Assembly: GCA_001443525.1 (NCBI GenBank)
Contig: LKPX01000035.1
Location: 1 to 34,276, forward strand
Direction of reading: 5' to 3'
From: Desulfobacteraceae bacterium RAAP-1
GTDB lineage: Bacteria; Desulfobacterota; Desulfobacteria; Desulfobacterales; Desulfatirhabdiaceae
Length of the DNA: 34,276 bases
Shown: piece by piece, positions 16,548 to 24,828 of the stretch
Position numbering within the stretch: position 1 is the stretch's first letter
How the letters are laid out: every line of letters starts with the position of its first letter
Translations under genes and position numbers: made by a program
Notes under the pieces: generated by a model
The model's database searches: none
Seen by the model: only the letters and a program-made list of their open reading frames with translations
What the model was told of the DNA's origin: nothing

Positions 16548-16576
16548 TTGACAATGCGGATATCATCACATAAGTA
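16548..16576 (+). promoter_or_regulatory. Possible promoter of the candidate selenoprotein gene
   Basis: TTGACA (16548-16553) and TAAGTA (16571-16576) are separated by 17 nt. The short palindrome CATTGACAATG (16546-16556) overlaps the -35 box. The gene starts at 16599. It is divergent from the mgtA leader promoter, with about 30 bp between the two -35 boxes. Confidence 0.4.
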
Positions 16577-16598
16577 TATGCACATATAAGGAGAACTT

Positions 16599-16877
16599 AT
16601 GGTGAAGATTACTGCGTTTTTAAATGAGCCTTATGGAAAAACCTGAGGGCATTTCGGCGAAATGGTCCCCAGGCTGGGGAAAAAGTATCATGTGGAAGTC
16701 GAACTTCTGACAAGGCCAAAAGCGGAATATCACACCGAAGAATATTATCAACTGGATCTCCCCGTAGCACCGGCTATTCGGATAAACGATGAGATCGTGG
16801 TGGAGGGGTGTGATATTACAGAAGAGTCTCTGGACGCCGCCATTTGTCGGCATATCTCGGTAGAAGGTTCGGACTGA
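16599..16877 (+). CDS. Candidate selenoprotein, thioredoxin-fold-like, Sec at codon 16
   Basis: 92 residues if the in-frame TGA at 16644-16646 is read as selenocysteine. The ATG at 16599 has a strong AAGGAG 5 nt upstream. The first 15 codons give MVKITAFLNEPYGKT, a plausible beta strand leading into a redox loop, then Sec16-G-H-F-G-E-M-V-P-R-L. The frame continues to 16877 through LPVAPAIRINDEIVVEG, which resembles the cis-Pro strand and following hairpin of small thioredoxin or glutaredoxin-like proteins. The upstream part has a ribosome site but no continuation unless TGA is decoded; the downstream ATG at 16662 has none. A SECIS-like hairpin lies 20 nt after TGA. A redox role is inferred; substrate unknown. 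The alternative is a pseudogene with a nonsense mutation. Confidence 0.65.
16666..16680 (+). promoter_or_regulatory. Candidate bacterial SECIS hairpin of the small selenoprotein gene
   Basis: TCCCCA-GGC-TGGGGA forms a perfect 6-bp stem with a GGC loop. The first loop base is 26 nt after the TGA, inside the usual 16-37 nt window, and it is a G, as bacterial SECIS models ask. A second perfect hairpin, CATTTC-GGC-GAAATG (16650-16664), lies directly before it with the same GGC loop. Confidence 0.6.
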
Positions 16878-16931
16878 AATGGAAAAGCCCTTGCTGCGCC
16901 AGCACCAGGCATGGGTGTTATCGCAAGCTCA

Positions 16932-19478
16932 TCAGCAGATATTTTTCTTGCCGAGAACCTGACGGATGACGCGAGCCATGTCGGCGATACCGATCGGTTT
17001 CATCAGGAACGCACGGATACCGGCCTTTCTGGATTTCTCTTCGTCGATCTGTTCACTGAATCCGGTGCACAGAATAATGGGGATATCCGGGCGGACCTTC
17101 AGCAATGCTTCGGCCAGGTCCATGCCCGTCATTTCAGGCATGGTAAAGTCGGTGATCACCAGATCAAATCCGGAAGGAGCGGCGCGGAATACTTCCAGCG
17201 CCGCAGCGCTGCTGATGCTGGTCTGAACCTGATATCCGAGTTGTTCCAGCAATAGTTTTGTCATGACGGTGAGCATTTCTTCATCATCCACAAAGAGAAT
17301 TCGCTCGGTTCCTTTCGGGACAGGCTTTTCTTCCTCGGTTTCCGTACATTCCATGTTCTCAATCGAAGGCAGATAGACATGAAATGTCGCGCCTTTGCCG
17401 AGATCGCTGTGAACCGTGATGGCGCCTCCATAGCGCGCAACCAGGCCGTGAACCACCGCCAGCCCCAATCCGGTGCCTTTGCCGATTGCTTTGGTAGTGA
17501 AATAGGGGTCGAAAATATGTTCCATGGTTTCAGGCGACATGCCATGTCCGGTATCAGTAATGGTTAATCGCAGATACCGTTCTTGTGATGCGTTGGGATT
17601 CAGCGCCCGGACGTCCGTATTCGGGTGGTTGTCCGTCAGGCGGATATCCAGCACTCCCCCCTTATCTTCCATGGCATGGGCGGCGTTTGTGCAGAGATTG
17701 ATCAGTATTTCATGAATCTGAGTTGGATCGGCCAAAGTGCTGATGTTGTCATTTTCGATGTTCTGGCGTATTTCGATGGTGGCGGGTAAAGACGCTCTGA
17801 GAAAACGGACGGCTTCCCGCAGAATCTGGGCGACATTGACCTTTTCGGCGGTCTGTCCGGTCTGCATCCGGCTGAACGCCAGAATCTGTCTGACCAGATC
17901 TCTGGCCCGATAGGCTGCTCTGAGGATTTGTACGACATTTTGATGAAGAGGGTTGTCTTCCGAAAGGCCTTCAAGAATCATTTCGGTATAGCCAAAAATA
18001 GCTCCCAGAATATTATTGAAATCATGGGCGATACCTCCGGCCAGCGTACCGATGGCTTCCATTTTCTGGGCCTGGCGGAGCCGGTCTTCGAGTTTGTTCT
18101 TTTCCGCTTCGGCCCGTTTCTGCTCGGTGATGTCTATCATTACGCCTACCATTCCGGCCACGTGACCCTGATGATCCAGAAATGTGGATTTGCGGAAAAT
18201 AACGTTTCGTAACGAACCGTCGGCATGCATGAACACGCTTTCATATGTCTGGAATCCGGGTGCAGCGAACAGCGCCATATCCATATCGTGATATTTGTCC
18301 GCCTGTTCCTGCGGGGCGACGTCATAAACGGATTTGCCTACGATATCGCTGATATTTTTTCCCAGTATTTTTGCATACGCGGAGTTGCAGCCCTGGTAGA
18401 GGCCACGGGTGTCTTTATAGAAAACAGGATCGGGAATGGCTTCGATCAGTTTTTCCGCAAACGCCAGGGAAGACCGCAGGGCTTCCTCTGCCTCTTTCCG
18501 CTGGGTGATGTCATGAATGAAGGTGCAGATAAGCGTCGGCTTGCCGTTTTTATCAACGGAAACGGGAAACTTGCTGACATGCCAAGTGCAGAAGCGGCCT
18601 TGGATTTCAAGCGCCATATCCTCTTCCTTCTTGACACCTCTGTCAAAAATCTGCTTGTCAATGTCGGCGAGGTGCTGGACATCCGGGCCGGAAAGATGCC
18701 TTTCGAGAAGTTGTGTCAGTGGCTCTTCGGGGTTTGGTCGCCCGAACTGTTGCTCGAATTCGGCGCTGCTCGCCAGCAGTTGTCCGCTTTTGTCGCTGAC
18801 GCCGATGATCAGAGGTGCATGGTTTAAAATGCCCTGAAGCTGGGTTGCAAGCGCATGAATCCTGCCGCCGAAATGCCGACTGACCAGCAGAACAATCCAG
18901 ATGGCGATCAGTGTCAGTATCGAAGCCAGCATGAACAACCTGAAAAGACTTGCCCGCTGTTCCTGGTGTGTTTCGTCTGTCTGGATGCCGATACGGACAA
19001 TGCCGGCCACTTCGTTATCGGGGCCGTTCCGAAAGGGCAGAACGACTTCCCGGATCGTTTTTCCCCCGACAATCTGCTGTCCTGCCACCAGTTTTCCGCT
19101 GCGCAGGCTCTGTATCCGCAGATTAACATCCTGTTTTTGCGTCATGACGCTGTCATCTCTGGAAGGATCACTGTGCGCAAGGACGCGCCCGTCTTTGGTT
19201 TCAACCGATATATACGCCAGCTCCTTCGGGATGATGGATTGAATTTCCTCAAGCATCAAACGTGTCTGATATTTTCCGGAAAAGCTTATTCGTGTGACAG
19301 ACTCGCTGAGGATGGCGGCGATGATGCCGGACAGGCGATCTTCTTGTCTGTCGTTCAACCTGGCGAAAAGAAGGCTGGCGACGCCGGTGGTGGTCAGCAT
19401 CAGCAGCAGGACGATTGCGCCGAAACTCAGGGCAAGCTTTCGGTCAACATATCCAGTTCCCATCGAGTCTTTTTTCAT
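16932..19478 (-). CDS. Membrane hybrid sensor histidine kinase partnered with a periplasmic binding protein
   Basis: 848 residues. A membrane helix near 10-33, an extracytoplasmic domain of about 135 residues ([20 protein letters not shown] ... [12 protein letters not shown]) and a second helix near 175-198 anchor it. Two PAS-type regions follow (about 220-345 and 350-465, the second with [20 protein letters not shown]). HisKA carries H485 in [12 protein letters not shown]. The ATPase shows [18 protein letters not shown] and [10 protein letters not shown]. The receiver has DDEEM, phospho-acceptor D777 in [12 protein letters not shown] and a conserved KP near the end. The start is set at ATG 19478 (AAGGA upstream, rather far at 13 nt); the longer frame to 19613 is translation of the MITE inserted upstream. 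The binding protein gene lies just before it and may present the ligand. Confidence 0.9.
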   Translation of the reverse strand: MKKDSMGTGYVDRKLALSFGAIVLLLMLTTTGVASLLFARLNDRQEDRLSGIIAAILSESVTRISFSGKYQTRLMLEEIQSIIPKELAYISVETKDGRVLAHSDPSRDDSVMTQKQDVNLRIQSLRSGKLVAGQQIVGGKTIREVVLPFRNGPDNEVAGIVRIGIQTDETHQEQRASLFRLFMLASILTLIAIWIVLLVSRHFGGRIHALATQLQGILNHAPLIIGVSDKSGQLLASSAEFEQQFGRPNPEEPLTQLLERHLSGPDVQHLADIDKQIFDRGVKKEEDMALEIQGRFCTWHVSKFPVSVDKNGKPTLICTFIHDITQRKEAEEALRSSLAFAEKLIEAIPDPVFYKDTRGLYQGCNSAYAKILGKNISDIVGKSVYDVAPQEQADKYHDMDMALFAAPGFQTYESVFMHADGSLRNVIFRKSTFLDHQGHVAGMVGVMIDITEQKRAEAEKNKLEDRLRQAQKMEAIGTLAGGIAHDFNNILGAIFGYTEMILEGLSEDNPLHQNVVQILRAAYRARDLVRQILAFSRMQTGQTAEKVNVAQILREAVRFLRASLPATIEIRQNIENDNISTLADPTQIHEILINLCTNAAHAMEDKGGVLDIRLTDNHPNTDVRALNPNASQERYLRLTITDTGHGMSPETMEHIFDPYFTTKAIGKGTGLGLAVVHGLVARYGGAITVHSDLGKGATFHVYLPSIENMECTETEEEKPVPKGTERILFVDDEEMLTVMTKLLLEQLGYQVQTSISSAAALEVFRAAPSGFDLVITDFTMPEMTGMDLAEALLKVRPDIPIILCTGFSEQIDEEKSRKAGIRAFLMKPIGIADMARVIRQVLGKKNIC

Positions 19479-19511
19479 TGCAGCGTTGTTTTCCTTCGGT
19501 AATTCATTACT

Positions 19512-19664
19512 TGATGCTCTCGTAACAAGTCGAATTTCGGACGACTTCGTAAAAAGTTCGCAGGCAAGGCGCGCAAATCCTGAGGAATGAAGCGTACTTT
19601 TGGTACGCTGCAATGACGAAGGATGCGGTGCAACGCAGCATGCGGACTTTTTACGAAGTCGTCA
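19512..19664. mobile_element. MITE-like element, copy 2
   Basis: Begins TGATGCTCTCGTAACAAG, carries an internal second end-like copy GACGACTTCGTAAAAAG, and finishes GGACTTTTTACGAAGTCGTCA. The central hairpin is AGCGTAC/GTACGCT. TTACT occurs on both sides (19507-19511 and 19665-19669), giving a 4-5 bp target duplication. It lies between the binding protein gene and its kinase; removing it leaves these about 30 nt apart. The binding protein stop codon TAA is in the right-hand duplication. Confidence 0.8.
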
Positions 19665-20753
19665 TTACTTCACGATGCGTATCGCACCGAGCCATTCCGG
19701 CTGATGGCTTTTCCATGGTTTTTTGAATGCGGCAGGGATGGGGCCTTGCCATCCAGGATAAAGGCCGAGAGTTTCCCGTGTGATTGGAAATACCGGTACA
19801 AGCGCATAGTATGGAGGCTTGCCGCCGGTCAGTAGCGCATATGCGGTTTTCATTACTTCGGCTCCCAGCGGACCGCAGAACTGCGCCGAGTCTATCACGG
19901 TCAGGCGTTTGGCCTTGATATTTTCCATGGATGCAGGATCACCGTCAATGGTGGCTGTCATAATTTCGTTGCGGCCTGCTTCGGAAAGCTTTTTGACCAC
20001 AGACAGACCGCCGCCGTCATTCACTGTGAATATAGCATCAATGCTGCCAGGCTTCGGGAAATCACGCAGAATATCTTCGGCTGCTTTGCGCCCGCCGACA
20101 GGTTCGACCGCGGTATAGGATTTCAGAATCCTGTACTGGACATCGGATTCCTGCAGGGCGTCCAGAAAGCCGTTGACCCGCTCGACGGTGGATGAAACAT
20201 GGGGATATTCCACCAGCACCAGGCGCATCTTTCTGCCCTTGTGGAAACATGATGCGATGTATTCCCCGTCGAGGTATCCGGCCTGATAATTGTCGGAGGT
20301 TCGATACGCGGCAAGATGTCCTCCGCTGATGTATTGATCATAAGCAACAACCGGAATGCCTGCCTTGTTGGCTGCCTTGAGCGGCTCTACCAGAGCGGCG
20401 TTGTCTGTAGGCTGGACGATGATGATATCCACATGTTTTGCCACCAGTTCAGTCATCTGCCGTATCTGATTTTCGATGCCGGCTTCGTCATTGCCCGCCA
20501 CATATTCTTCAAGTTTCACCGCCGCCTTGCCATCCGTCAGGGCTATCTTGTTCAGATTTTCTGCTTCGGCTTCCAGCCCTTTTCGCATGGCGACCTGTCC
20601 GGGAATGTTCATAGACCAGTAGAGTACGCCCACCTGAAATTCCCGGGCGTTGGCCGGTGCTGCAAACAATACCAGTAGGACGGCCAAAAGCCAGCATCCG
20701 GGGATTTTGACTTTCATGAAAAACCGCGATCTGCTTTCTATTATCGTCATCAT
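19665..20753 (-). CDS. Periplasmic sugar-type substrate-binding protein (Peripla_BP_4 class)
   Basis: 362 residues. An N-terminal signal peptide with an unusually long charged part (MMTIIESRSRFFMKVK) precedes the hydrophobic stretch LLAVLLVLFAAP, with likely cleavage after ANA. The mature protein has the ribose/galactose-binding type fold: EFQVGVLYWSMNIPGQ, DIIIVQPTDNAALVEPLKAA, GIPVVAYDQYI and DAIFTVNDGGGLSVVKK. No permease or ATPase gene is adjacent; the gene is followed by a membrane hybrid kinase. It is therefore more likely a sensory ligand receptor (as TorT or LuxP are for their kinases) than an uptake component; this is inferred. The start at 20753 has AGGAG 6 nt upstream; the internal ATG at 20717 has no ribosome site. 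Confidence 0.87.
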   Translation of the reverse strand: MMTIIESRSRFFMKVKIPGCWLLAVLLVLFAAPANAREFQVGVLYWSMNIPGQVAMRKGLEAEAENLNKIALTDGKAAVKLEEYVAGNDEAGIENQIRQMTELVAKHVDIIIVQPTDNAALVEPLKAANKAGIPVVAYDQYISGGHLAAYRTSDNYQAGYLDGEYIASCFHKGRKMRLVLVEYPHVSSTVERVNGFLDALQESDVQYRILKSYTAVEPVGGRKAAEDILRDFPKPGSIDAIFTVNDGGGLSVVKKLSEAGRNEIMTATIDGDPASMENIKAKRLTVIDSAQFCGPLGAEVMKTAYALLTGGKPPYYALVPVFPITRETLGLYPGWQGPIPAAFKKPWKSHQPEWLGAIRIVK

Positions 20754-20989
20754 GAATGCTCCTGTGGCATCGGGACGTGAGATATACTTTGAGCGGTTAT
20801 GGCCCGTGTTTTAACTCCCCGCCGGGAAAGGGCGTTGATGTAAAACTCCCTCTATGACAAGTCCAGGATATAACTGAAAATCAGTTTGGGAAGTTTTTCA
20901 GCAATAACAAAGCCATTCAGTGTGGTCAAGGGTAAAGTATGAACCTGAAGCAGATCTATTCTTCCAGGGCCAGAGGTATGCGAATGGTG

Positions 20990-21499
20990 TCATATAGCCC
21001 TGACACACGGAGAGACGTGGAAAATTTCCAGTGTGAGAATCCCATTGATCGCATCCATCGCAGCCTTTTCTGTCTGCTTGTTTGTATAACCGAGATCCAA
21101 AGCCTTATCGTCAAGCGCAATCACTTCGGAAAGATTTCCTTTCAGTGTAGAAAATAATTGTTTGCCTTTTTCCGTAAATAGTAACGCTTCAAGGCCTGGA
21201 ATGGTATTTTGGAGCAAGTTTTCTTTTGCTTTTTCATAGTTCGATTTCTGTTGTTTCTTAACCTCCGGATTCGTGGTCAGTGATGCGTTTCGAGCCGAGT
21301 TGAGCATCGTATGAAAATCAATGGCAATTTCGTAAACCCGCTCCAATTGCGGAATTCGTTTTTGGGCCAGTTGCTCGGTCTCCCTGCTTAATAGGGTCAG
21401 TTCGCTGACGCCTATGAGCCCCATTAAAAGGATAAAGGTTACCACTACCGAGAATCCTATTCGCATTTTAATTCTGAGTTTCAATTTTGAAAAAGTCAT
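20990..21499 (-). pseudogene. Truncated methyl-accepting chemotaxis protein (4HB sensor part only)
   Basis: 169 residues that look like the start of a chemoreceptor. After a basic N-terminus comes a membrane helix (IGFSVVVTFILLMGLIGVSEL), then a four-helix-bundle ligand domain (LSRETEQLAQKRIPQLERVY ... LLQNTIPGLEALLFTEKGKQ). The frame ends at GILTLEIFHVSPCVRAI, before the second membrane helix, HAMP and the signalling domain. None of these is seen downstream. The family is normally above 500 residues, so this is a remnant or at best a truncated sensor. AAGGAATAAACGAAA precedes the ATG, so it could still be translated. Nothing else was recognised in the 236-bp gap to the binding protein gene. 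Confidence 0.65.
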
Positions 21500-21992
21500 T
21501 TTCGTTTATTCCTTTTCTGCTTACAGTATTTAAATGCTTGTTGCGAGATACGAAAATCTTTGAACCATCTTTTTATATCAGCGGATTTTTGCAAAACTTT
21601 AGGGTATTGATCATCGTTTCCGCCATTTGCTTCTTTTTGTAGGGGTGGATAACTATTCGTTCCTGGAATATTTGCTCAAGTAAGGAAAATTATTATGCCG
21701 CAGCAGCCCATGGGCTTTGCTACTAGATAAAACACCTTAAACGGTTTGACAGGGATTTAAGGCGTAAGAGATGGGGTGATGGAAGTATCCGATGGAGGAG
21801 TATGTTGCCGAAACTGACGCTGTTTTTTTGTGTGCTGACCTTGGCATAACGCCCGAAACAAGGGAGTATCCTTCGGCCGTTGTGCAAAGCGATAATTTGT
21901 GTGTCGGGTTACTGTCCGTTTGCGAATTGCCGTCGCCTATGGGCAGAATGACCCGACACAATACCTTCTTGTGACAGTTTGCTACAGGATGG
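21500..21992. other. Intergenic region with degraded sequence
   Basis: No intact gene, hairpin terminator or MITE copy was seen here. The only recognisable content is a short ArdC-like remnant near 21780, given separately. It separates the truncated chemoreceptor from the propeller gene, and looks like decayed accessory DNA. Confidence 0.4.
21780..21860 (+). pseudogene. Remnant of an ArdC-like (antirestriction/zincin domain) gene
   Basis: The plus frame reads WKYPMEEYVAETDAVFLCAD then LGITPETRE. It resembles the EELVAE-x-GAAFLCADLGI segment I recall from ArdC-type proteins of plasmids and conjugative elements. A stop lies just upstream (21777) and the similarity ends after about 27 residues, so this is a fragment. 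It hints that the region once held mobile-element DNA. The identification rests on one short motif recalled from memory. Confidence 0.45.
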
Positions 21993-23333
21993 TCAGTTGG
22001 AAACAGCTCCGTATTTTGTAACGACAAAATAAGCATTCCCACCGGTGGAAAGAGCTGAATTGTAGTCTAAATCCACTGTCAGATGAGAAGCTCCGTCCGG
22101 AAGCAGAAGATCTGGAATATGGATTGACAAAGTTCCGGATAGTGTAGATGCCGTACACGAAGACAATGGATTGTTTCTGAGACTGAACGTTGTCAGCTTG
22201 AAAGGTAACAATGTCGGATATGCCGGATTGTGCTTATAAACAAGATCCACCCAAAGAGATGTAGTGCCCGATACGGAATCGGTATAAGAAACATAGGGAA
22301 TATGGAGTATATAATTTCCGTCCAATGTCGCCGTACAACTTGTGGTGATATCACTCACCTGACCGATTCTATCGCCTAACGCTTCTGTGAACCAGAGATT
22401 TCCGTCTGCTCCGTTAGCAATCTTCATCGGACGACTGTTAAGGGTAATGCCTGTAGAAAATTCAGTGATAACGCCGGACGGCGTGATTCTACCGATCCGG
22501 TTGCCGGTGCTTTCGGTGAACCAGAGGTTTCCATCCGATCCGGTAACGATTCCTGCCGGGCCGCTGTCAGGGCTGATGCCTGTAGAAAATTCGGTAACAA
22601 CGCCGGATGGTGTGATTCTACCGATTCGATTGCCGGTGTTTTCTGTGAACCAGAGATTGCCATCCGGCCCTGCGGTAATTCCTACAGGGGTGCTGTTGAG
22701 GGTAATGCCTGTAGAAAATTCGGTGACAACGCCGGACGGCGTGATTCTACCGATCCGGTTGCCGGTGCTTTCGGTGAACCAGAGGTTTCCATCCGATCCG
22801 GTGGTAATACCAGATGGATTGCTGTCAGGAGTAATGCCGGCAGAAAACTCGGTGACAGCGCCGGACGTCGTGATTTTACCGATTTTCTGGCCGGCTACCT
22901 CCGTGAACCAGAGATTGCCATCTGGACCGGATGTAATACCAGCAGGATTGCTGCTGGGGGTAATACCGGCGGAAAACTCGGTGACAACGCCGGACGTCGT
23001 GATTTTTCCGATTCTGCTGCCGGAGCCTTCCGTGAACCAGAGATTGCCATCCGGTCCGGAAGTAATCCCCACAGGGCCGCTGTCGGGAGTAATGCCGGCA
23101 GAAAACTCGGTAATAGCGCCAGACGGTTTAATTCTTCCAATCCGGTTGGTAAAGGCTTCTGCGAACCACAGGTTCTTGTCCGGGCCGGCGACAATATCCC
23201 ATGGAGCGCTATTTGGATAAACATAATATTCTGTTATTGTTTGACATTTTGCATTTGATGGTAAGAATAAACTGATAAATATCCAAAGGCAGATGACATA
23301 CAGGATATATCTTGAAAATTTTCTTTTTGTCAT
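21993..23333 (-). CDS. Secreted Vgb-like seven-bladed beta-propeller protein
   Basis: 446 residues with an N-terminal signal peptide (hydrophobic YILYVICLWIFISLFLP, cleavage near residue 28). Residues 33 to about 333 are seven near-identical blades of 43 residues, each containing G-x-D-G-N-L-W-F-T-E and N-R-I-G-R-I-T-P-S-G or variants. This is the pattern of streptogramin lyase (Vgb) and related propellers. The propeller part has no histidine at all, whereas Vgb uses a catalytic His-Glu pair; antibiotic cleavage is therefore unlikely. The last 110 residues hold two related Cys-containing segments (CTATLDGNYILHIPYVSY and CTASTLSGTLSIHIPDLLL), an unrecognised beta-rich module. AAAGGAG lies 6 nt before the ATG. 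It is likely an extracellular or periplasmic binding protein; its partner is unknown. Confidence 0.75.
   Translation of the reverse strand: MTKRKFSRYILYVICLWIFISLFLPSNAKCQTITEYYVYPNSAPWDIVAGPDKNLWFAEAFTNRIGRIKPSGAITEFSAGITPDSGPVGITSGPDGNLWFTEGSGSRIGKITTSGVVTEFSAGITPSSNPAGITSGPDGNLWFTEVAGQKIGKITTSGAVTEFSAGITPDSNPSGITTGSDGNLWFTESTGNRIGRITPSGVVTEFSTGITLNSTPVGITAGPDGNLWFTENTGNRIGRITPSGVVTEFSTGISPDSGPAGIVTGSDGNLWFTESTGNRIGRITPSGVITEFSTGITLNSRPMKIANGADGNLWFTEALGDRIGQVSDITTSCTATLDGNYILHIPYVSYTDSVSGTTSLWVDLVYKHNPAYPTLLPFKLTTFSLRNNPLSSCTASTLSGTLSIHIPDLLLPDGASHLTVDLDYNSALSTGGNAYFVVTKYGAVSN
22335..23237. repeat. Seven tandem 129-bp coding repeats (propeller blades)
   Basis: Seven tandem units of about 129 bp correspond to the seven blades of the Vgb-like protein. 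Several units are nearly identical at DNA level (for example the blocks around 22480-22550 and 22735-22805). The periodicity also opens a long antisense frame that is not a gene. High DNA identity between blades suggests recent duplication or gene conversion. Confidence 0.8.
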
Positions 23334-23364
23334 AACGAGCTCCTTTTACTTTTACTTTTAATGT

Positions 23365-23500
23365 TGATGACTTCGTAAAAAGTCGATTTTCGGACGGCTC
23401 CGTAAAAAGTTCGCAGGCAAGGCGCGCAAGTCCTGATGAATGAAGCGTACTTGTGCTACGCTGCAATGACGAAGGATGCGGACTTTTTACGAAGTCGTCA
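23365..23500. mobile_element. MITE-like element, copy 3
   Basis: 136 bp from TGATGACTTCGTAAAAAG to CTTTTTACGAAGTCGTCA, flanked by the 4-bp duplication ATGT (23361-23364 and 23501-23504). It has the same interior and central hairpin (AGCGTAC/TACGCT type) as the other copies, with a shorter right half than copies 2 and 4. It lies between the end of the Sec-containing HdrD-like gene and the promoter side of the propeller gene. Confidence 0.82.
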
Positions 23501-23512
23501 ATGTTATTGATT

Positions 23513-24742
23513 TTATCCATTCATTATCAGACAATCCGCCACAAGCTCCCACAAATACTTGACCACGAGATCCGCCATTCCATACTCAGCCTTGATGGCG
23601 TTAAGCTGACCATGACAACTGTGGCAGGGAACAACCACCATGGAAGCGCCTGTAGCCCGTATCTGCTCCATTTTCTTTCTGCCGTAAAATATCCGTTCGG
23701 CGTTATAGCCGGTTGTCAGCGTGCCGCCGCCGCCCCCGCAGCAATACTGACTGTCTCGGGTGGGATAGACATCTACCCAGTTTTCCATACACTGGCTTAG
23801 AATCCATCGAGGTTCATCATAAAAACCATGCCCGAAAATACGCTCTGCCTTGCGTCCGTAGTTGCAAGGGTCGTGATAGGTGGCCAGAACATCACGAAAG
23901 CGGGTTTTGTCCAGATGAATGCGGCCTTCGCGGATATAGGTTGTCAGCAAATCAAATACCGTGTAAGTTCCAAATGATTTCAGGGCTTCGGGATACCATT
24001 TCTGCAGACCGGACCTGGTCGCCAGATATGCATGCCCTCATTCCGGCCACAGGAGGTTCTTGGCGTCAAGCCGCGCCATGTTGTCGGCGATTCTTCCCAC
24101 CATGATTTTCATGGCCGGATCATCTCCGGTAAACATGCCCCAGCTGGTGCCTTCCCAGTTTTCCGAAGGAACTGTCCAGTCTTCACCGGCGGCATGGAAT
24201 ATTTTCCACCAGTGCTTGAGGTCTTCCGTGTGGGTGTTAACCAGTTTATTGTGAATGGTGGTCAGAATATTGGCGCCTTTTTTGTCGATGGGTACAGAAA
24301 AACCTTCAAATCCGGGTTCCTGTGCAATTTCATCGGCGACGTCTTCCAGGATGAAAATAAAATCGTCTTTGGGAAGCCCCAGATTGTTGCCGGTTTTAAG
24401 CGCTGCGGCCAACCCTTTGTGAAGAATTCCCGGCACCTTTTCCCGATCTCTCATGGAACGGATATTCCGTATCAGATCCGGAATATGAACGCTGGAAGGG
24501 CAAACATGTTCACACTTGCCGCACATGGTGCAAATCCAGGGCCAACGGGATTCTATCAATGGATGCTCAAGTCCCAGGGAAACCATGCGGATGATTTTTC
24601 TGGGGTCGAACCCGTCAATGCCCGATACAGGGCAGGAGCTGGAACACATGGCGCAGGTGAGACAATGGTTCTGGTCGAAGGGCCAGGACTGAAATCTGGC
24701 GTGATTCAGGCCATTCATGGATATGGATTCAGGTGAAGTCAT
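23513..24742 (-). CDS. HdrD-like (HdrCB-type) iron-sulfur oxidoreductase, candidate selenoprotein (Sec235)
   Basis: 409 residues if the TGA at 24040-24038 is read as selenocysteine. The N-terminal HdrC-like part binds two [4Fe-4S] clusters: CLTCAMCSSSCP and CTMCGKCEHVCP. The C-terminal part has a CCG domain (HDPCNYG, QYCCGGGGGTL, VVPCHSCHGQ) as in HdrB/HdrD, which bind a non-cubane or catalytic cluster for disulfide reduction. Between them the frame reads LLWPE-Sec-GHAYLATRSG without a break; related CCG proteins carry E-C-G-H at this point. Without decoding, the gene would be split into two ORFs. The ATG at 24742 has only a weak ribosome site. The HdrA-MvhD-like gene lies 86 nt upstream. It probably exchanges electrons with the flavin subunits; the terminal substrate is unknown. 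Confidence 0.82.
24013..24027 (-). promoter_or_regulatory. Candidate bacterial SECIS hairpin of the HdrD-like gene
   Basis: On the transcript AUCUGG-CGA-CCAGGU pairs over 6 bp (one G-U) with a 3-nt loop starting 17 nt after the UGA and containing G at its second base. An alternative stem GACC/GGUC with a 6-nt loop overlaps it. Both fall in the usual bacterial SECIS window. The hairpin is modest, so support comes mainly from the protein frame. Confidence 0.5.
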
Positions 24743-24828
24743 AATGATACCCTGTAAGTGAAAACGGTGATCAGGCCACAATCATCAGGAATCCAATGTT
24801 TGTGGGAGGTTGCAGCCGAAATGTGTGT

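Noticed and set aside
16932-16934. TGA at the end of the second hybrid kinase as another Sec codon
   Set aside because: It follows a complete receiver domain, is followed in frame by another TGA, and the reading beyond it has no family resemblance.
19479-19613. N-terminal extension of the hybrid kinase beginning in the MITE
   Set aside because: The extension is translation of the repeat; the transmembrane region starts just after the ATG at 19478.
22387-23220. 277-codon plus-strand ORF with regular Pro/Val-rich repeats
   Set aside because: It is the antisense of the propeller gene; the 129-bp periodicity keeps the opposite frame open.
22335-23237. CRISPR-like array because of regular direct repeats
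   Set aside because: Repeats are contiguous, coding, 129 bp long and have no spacers.
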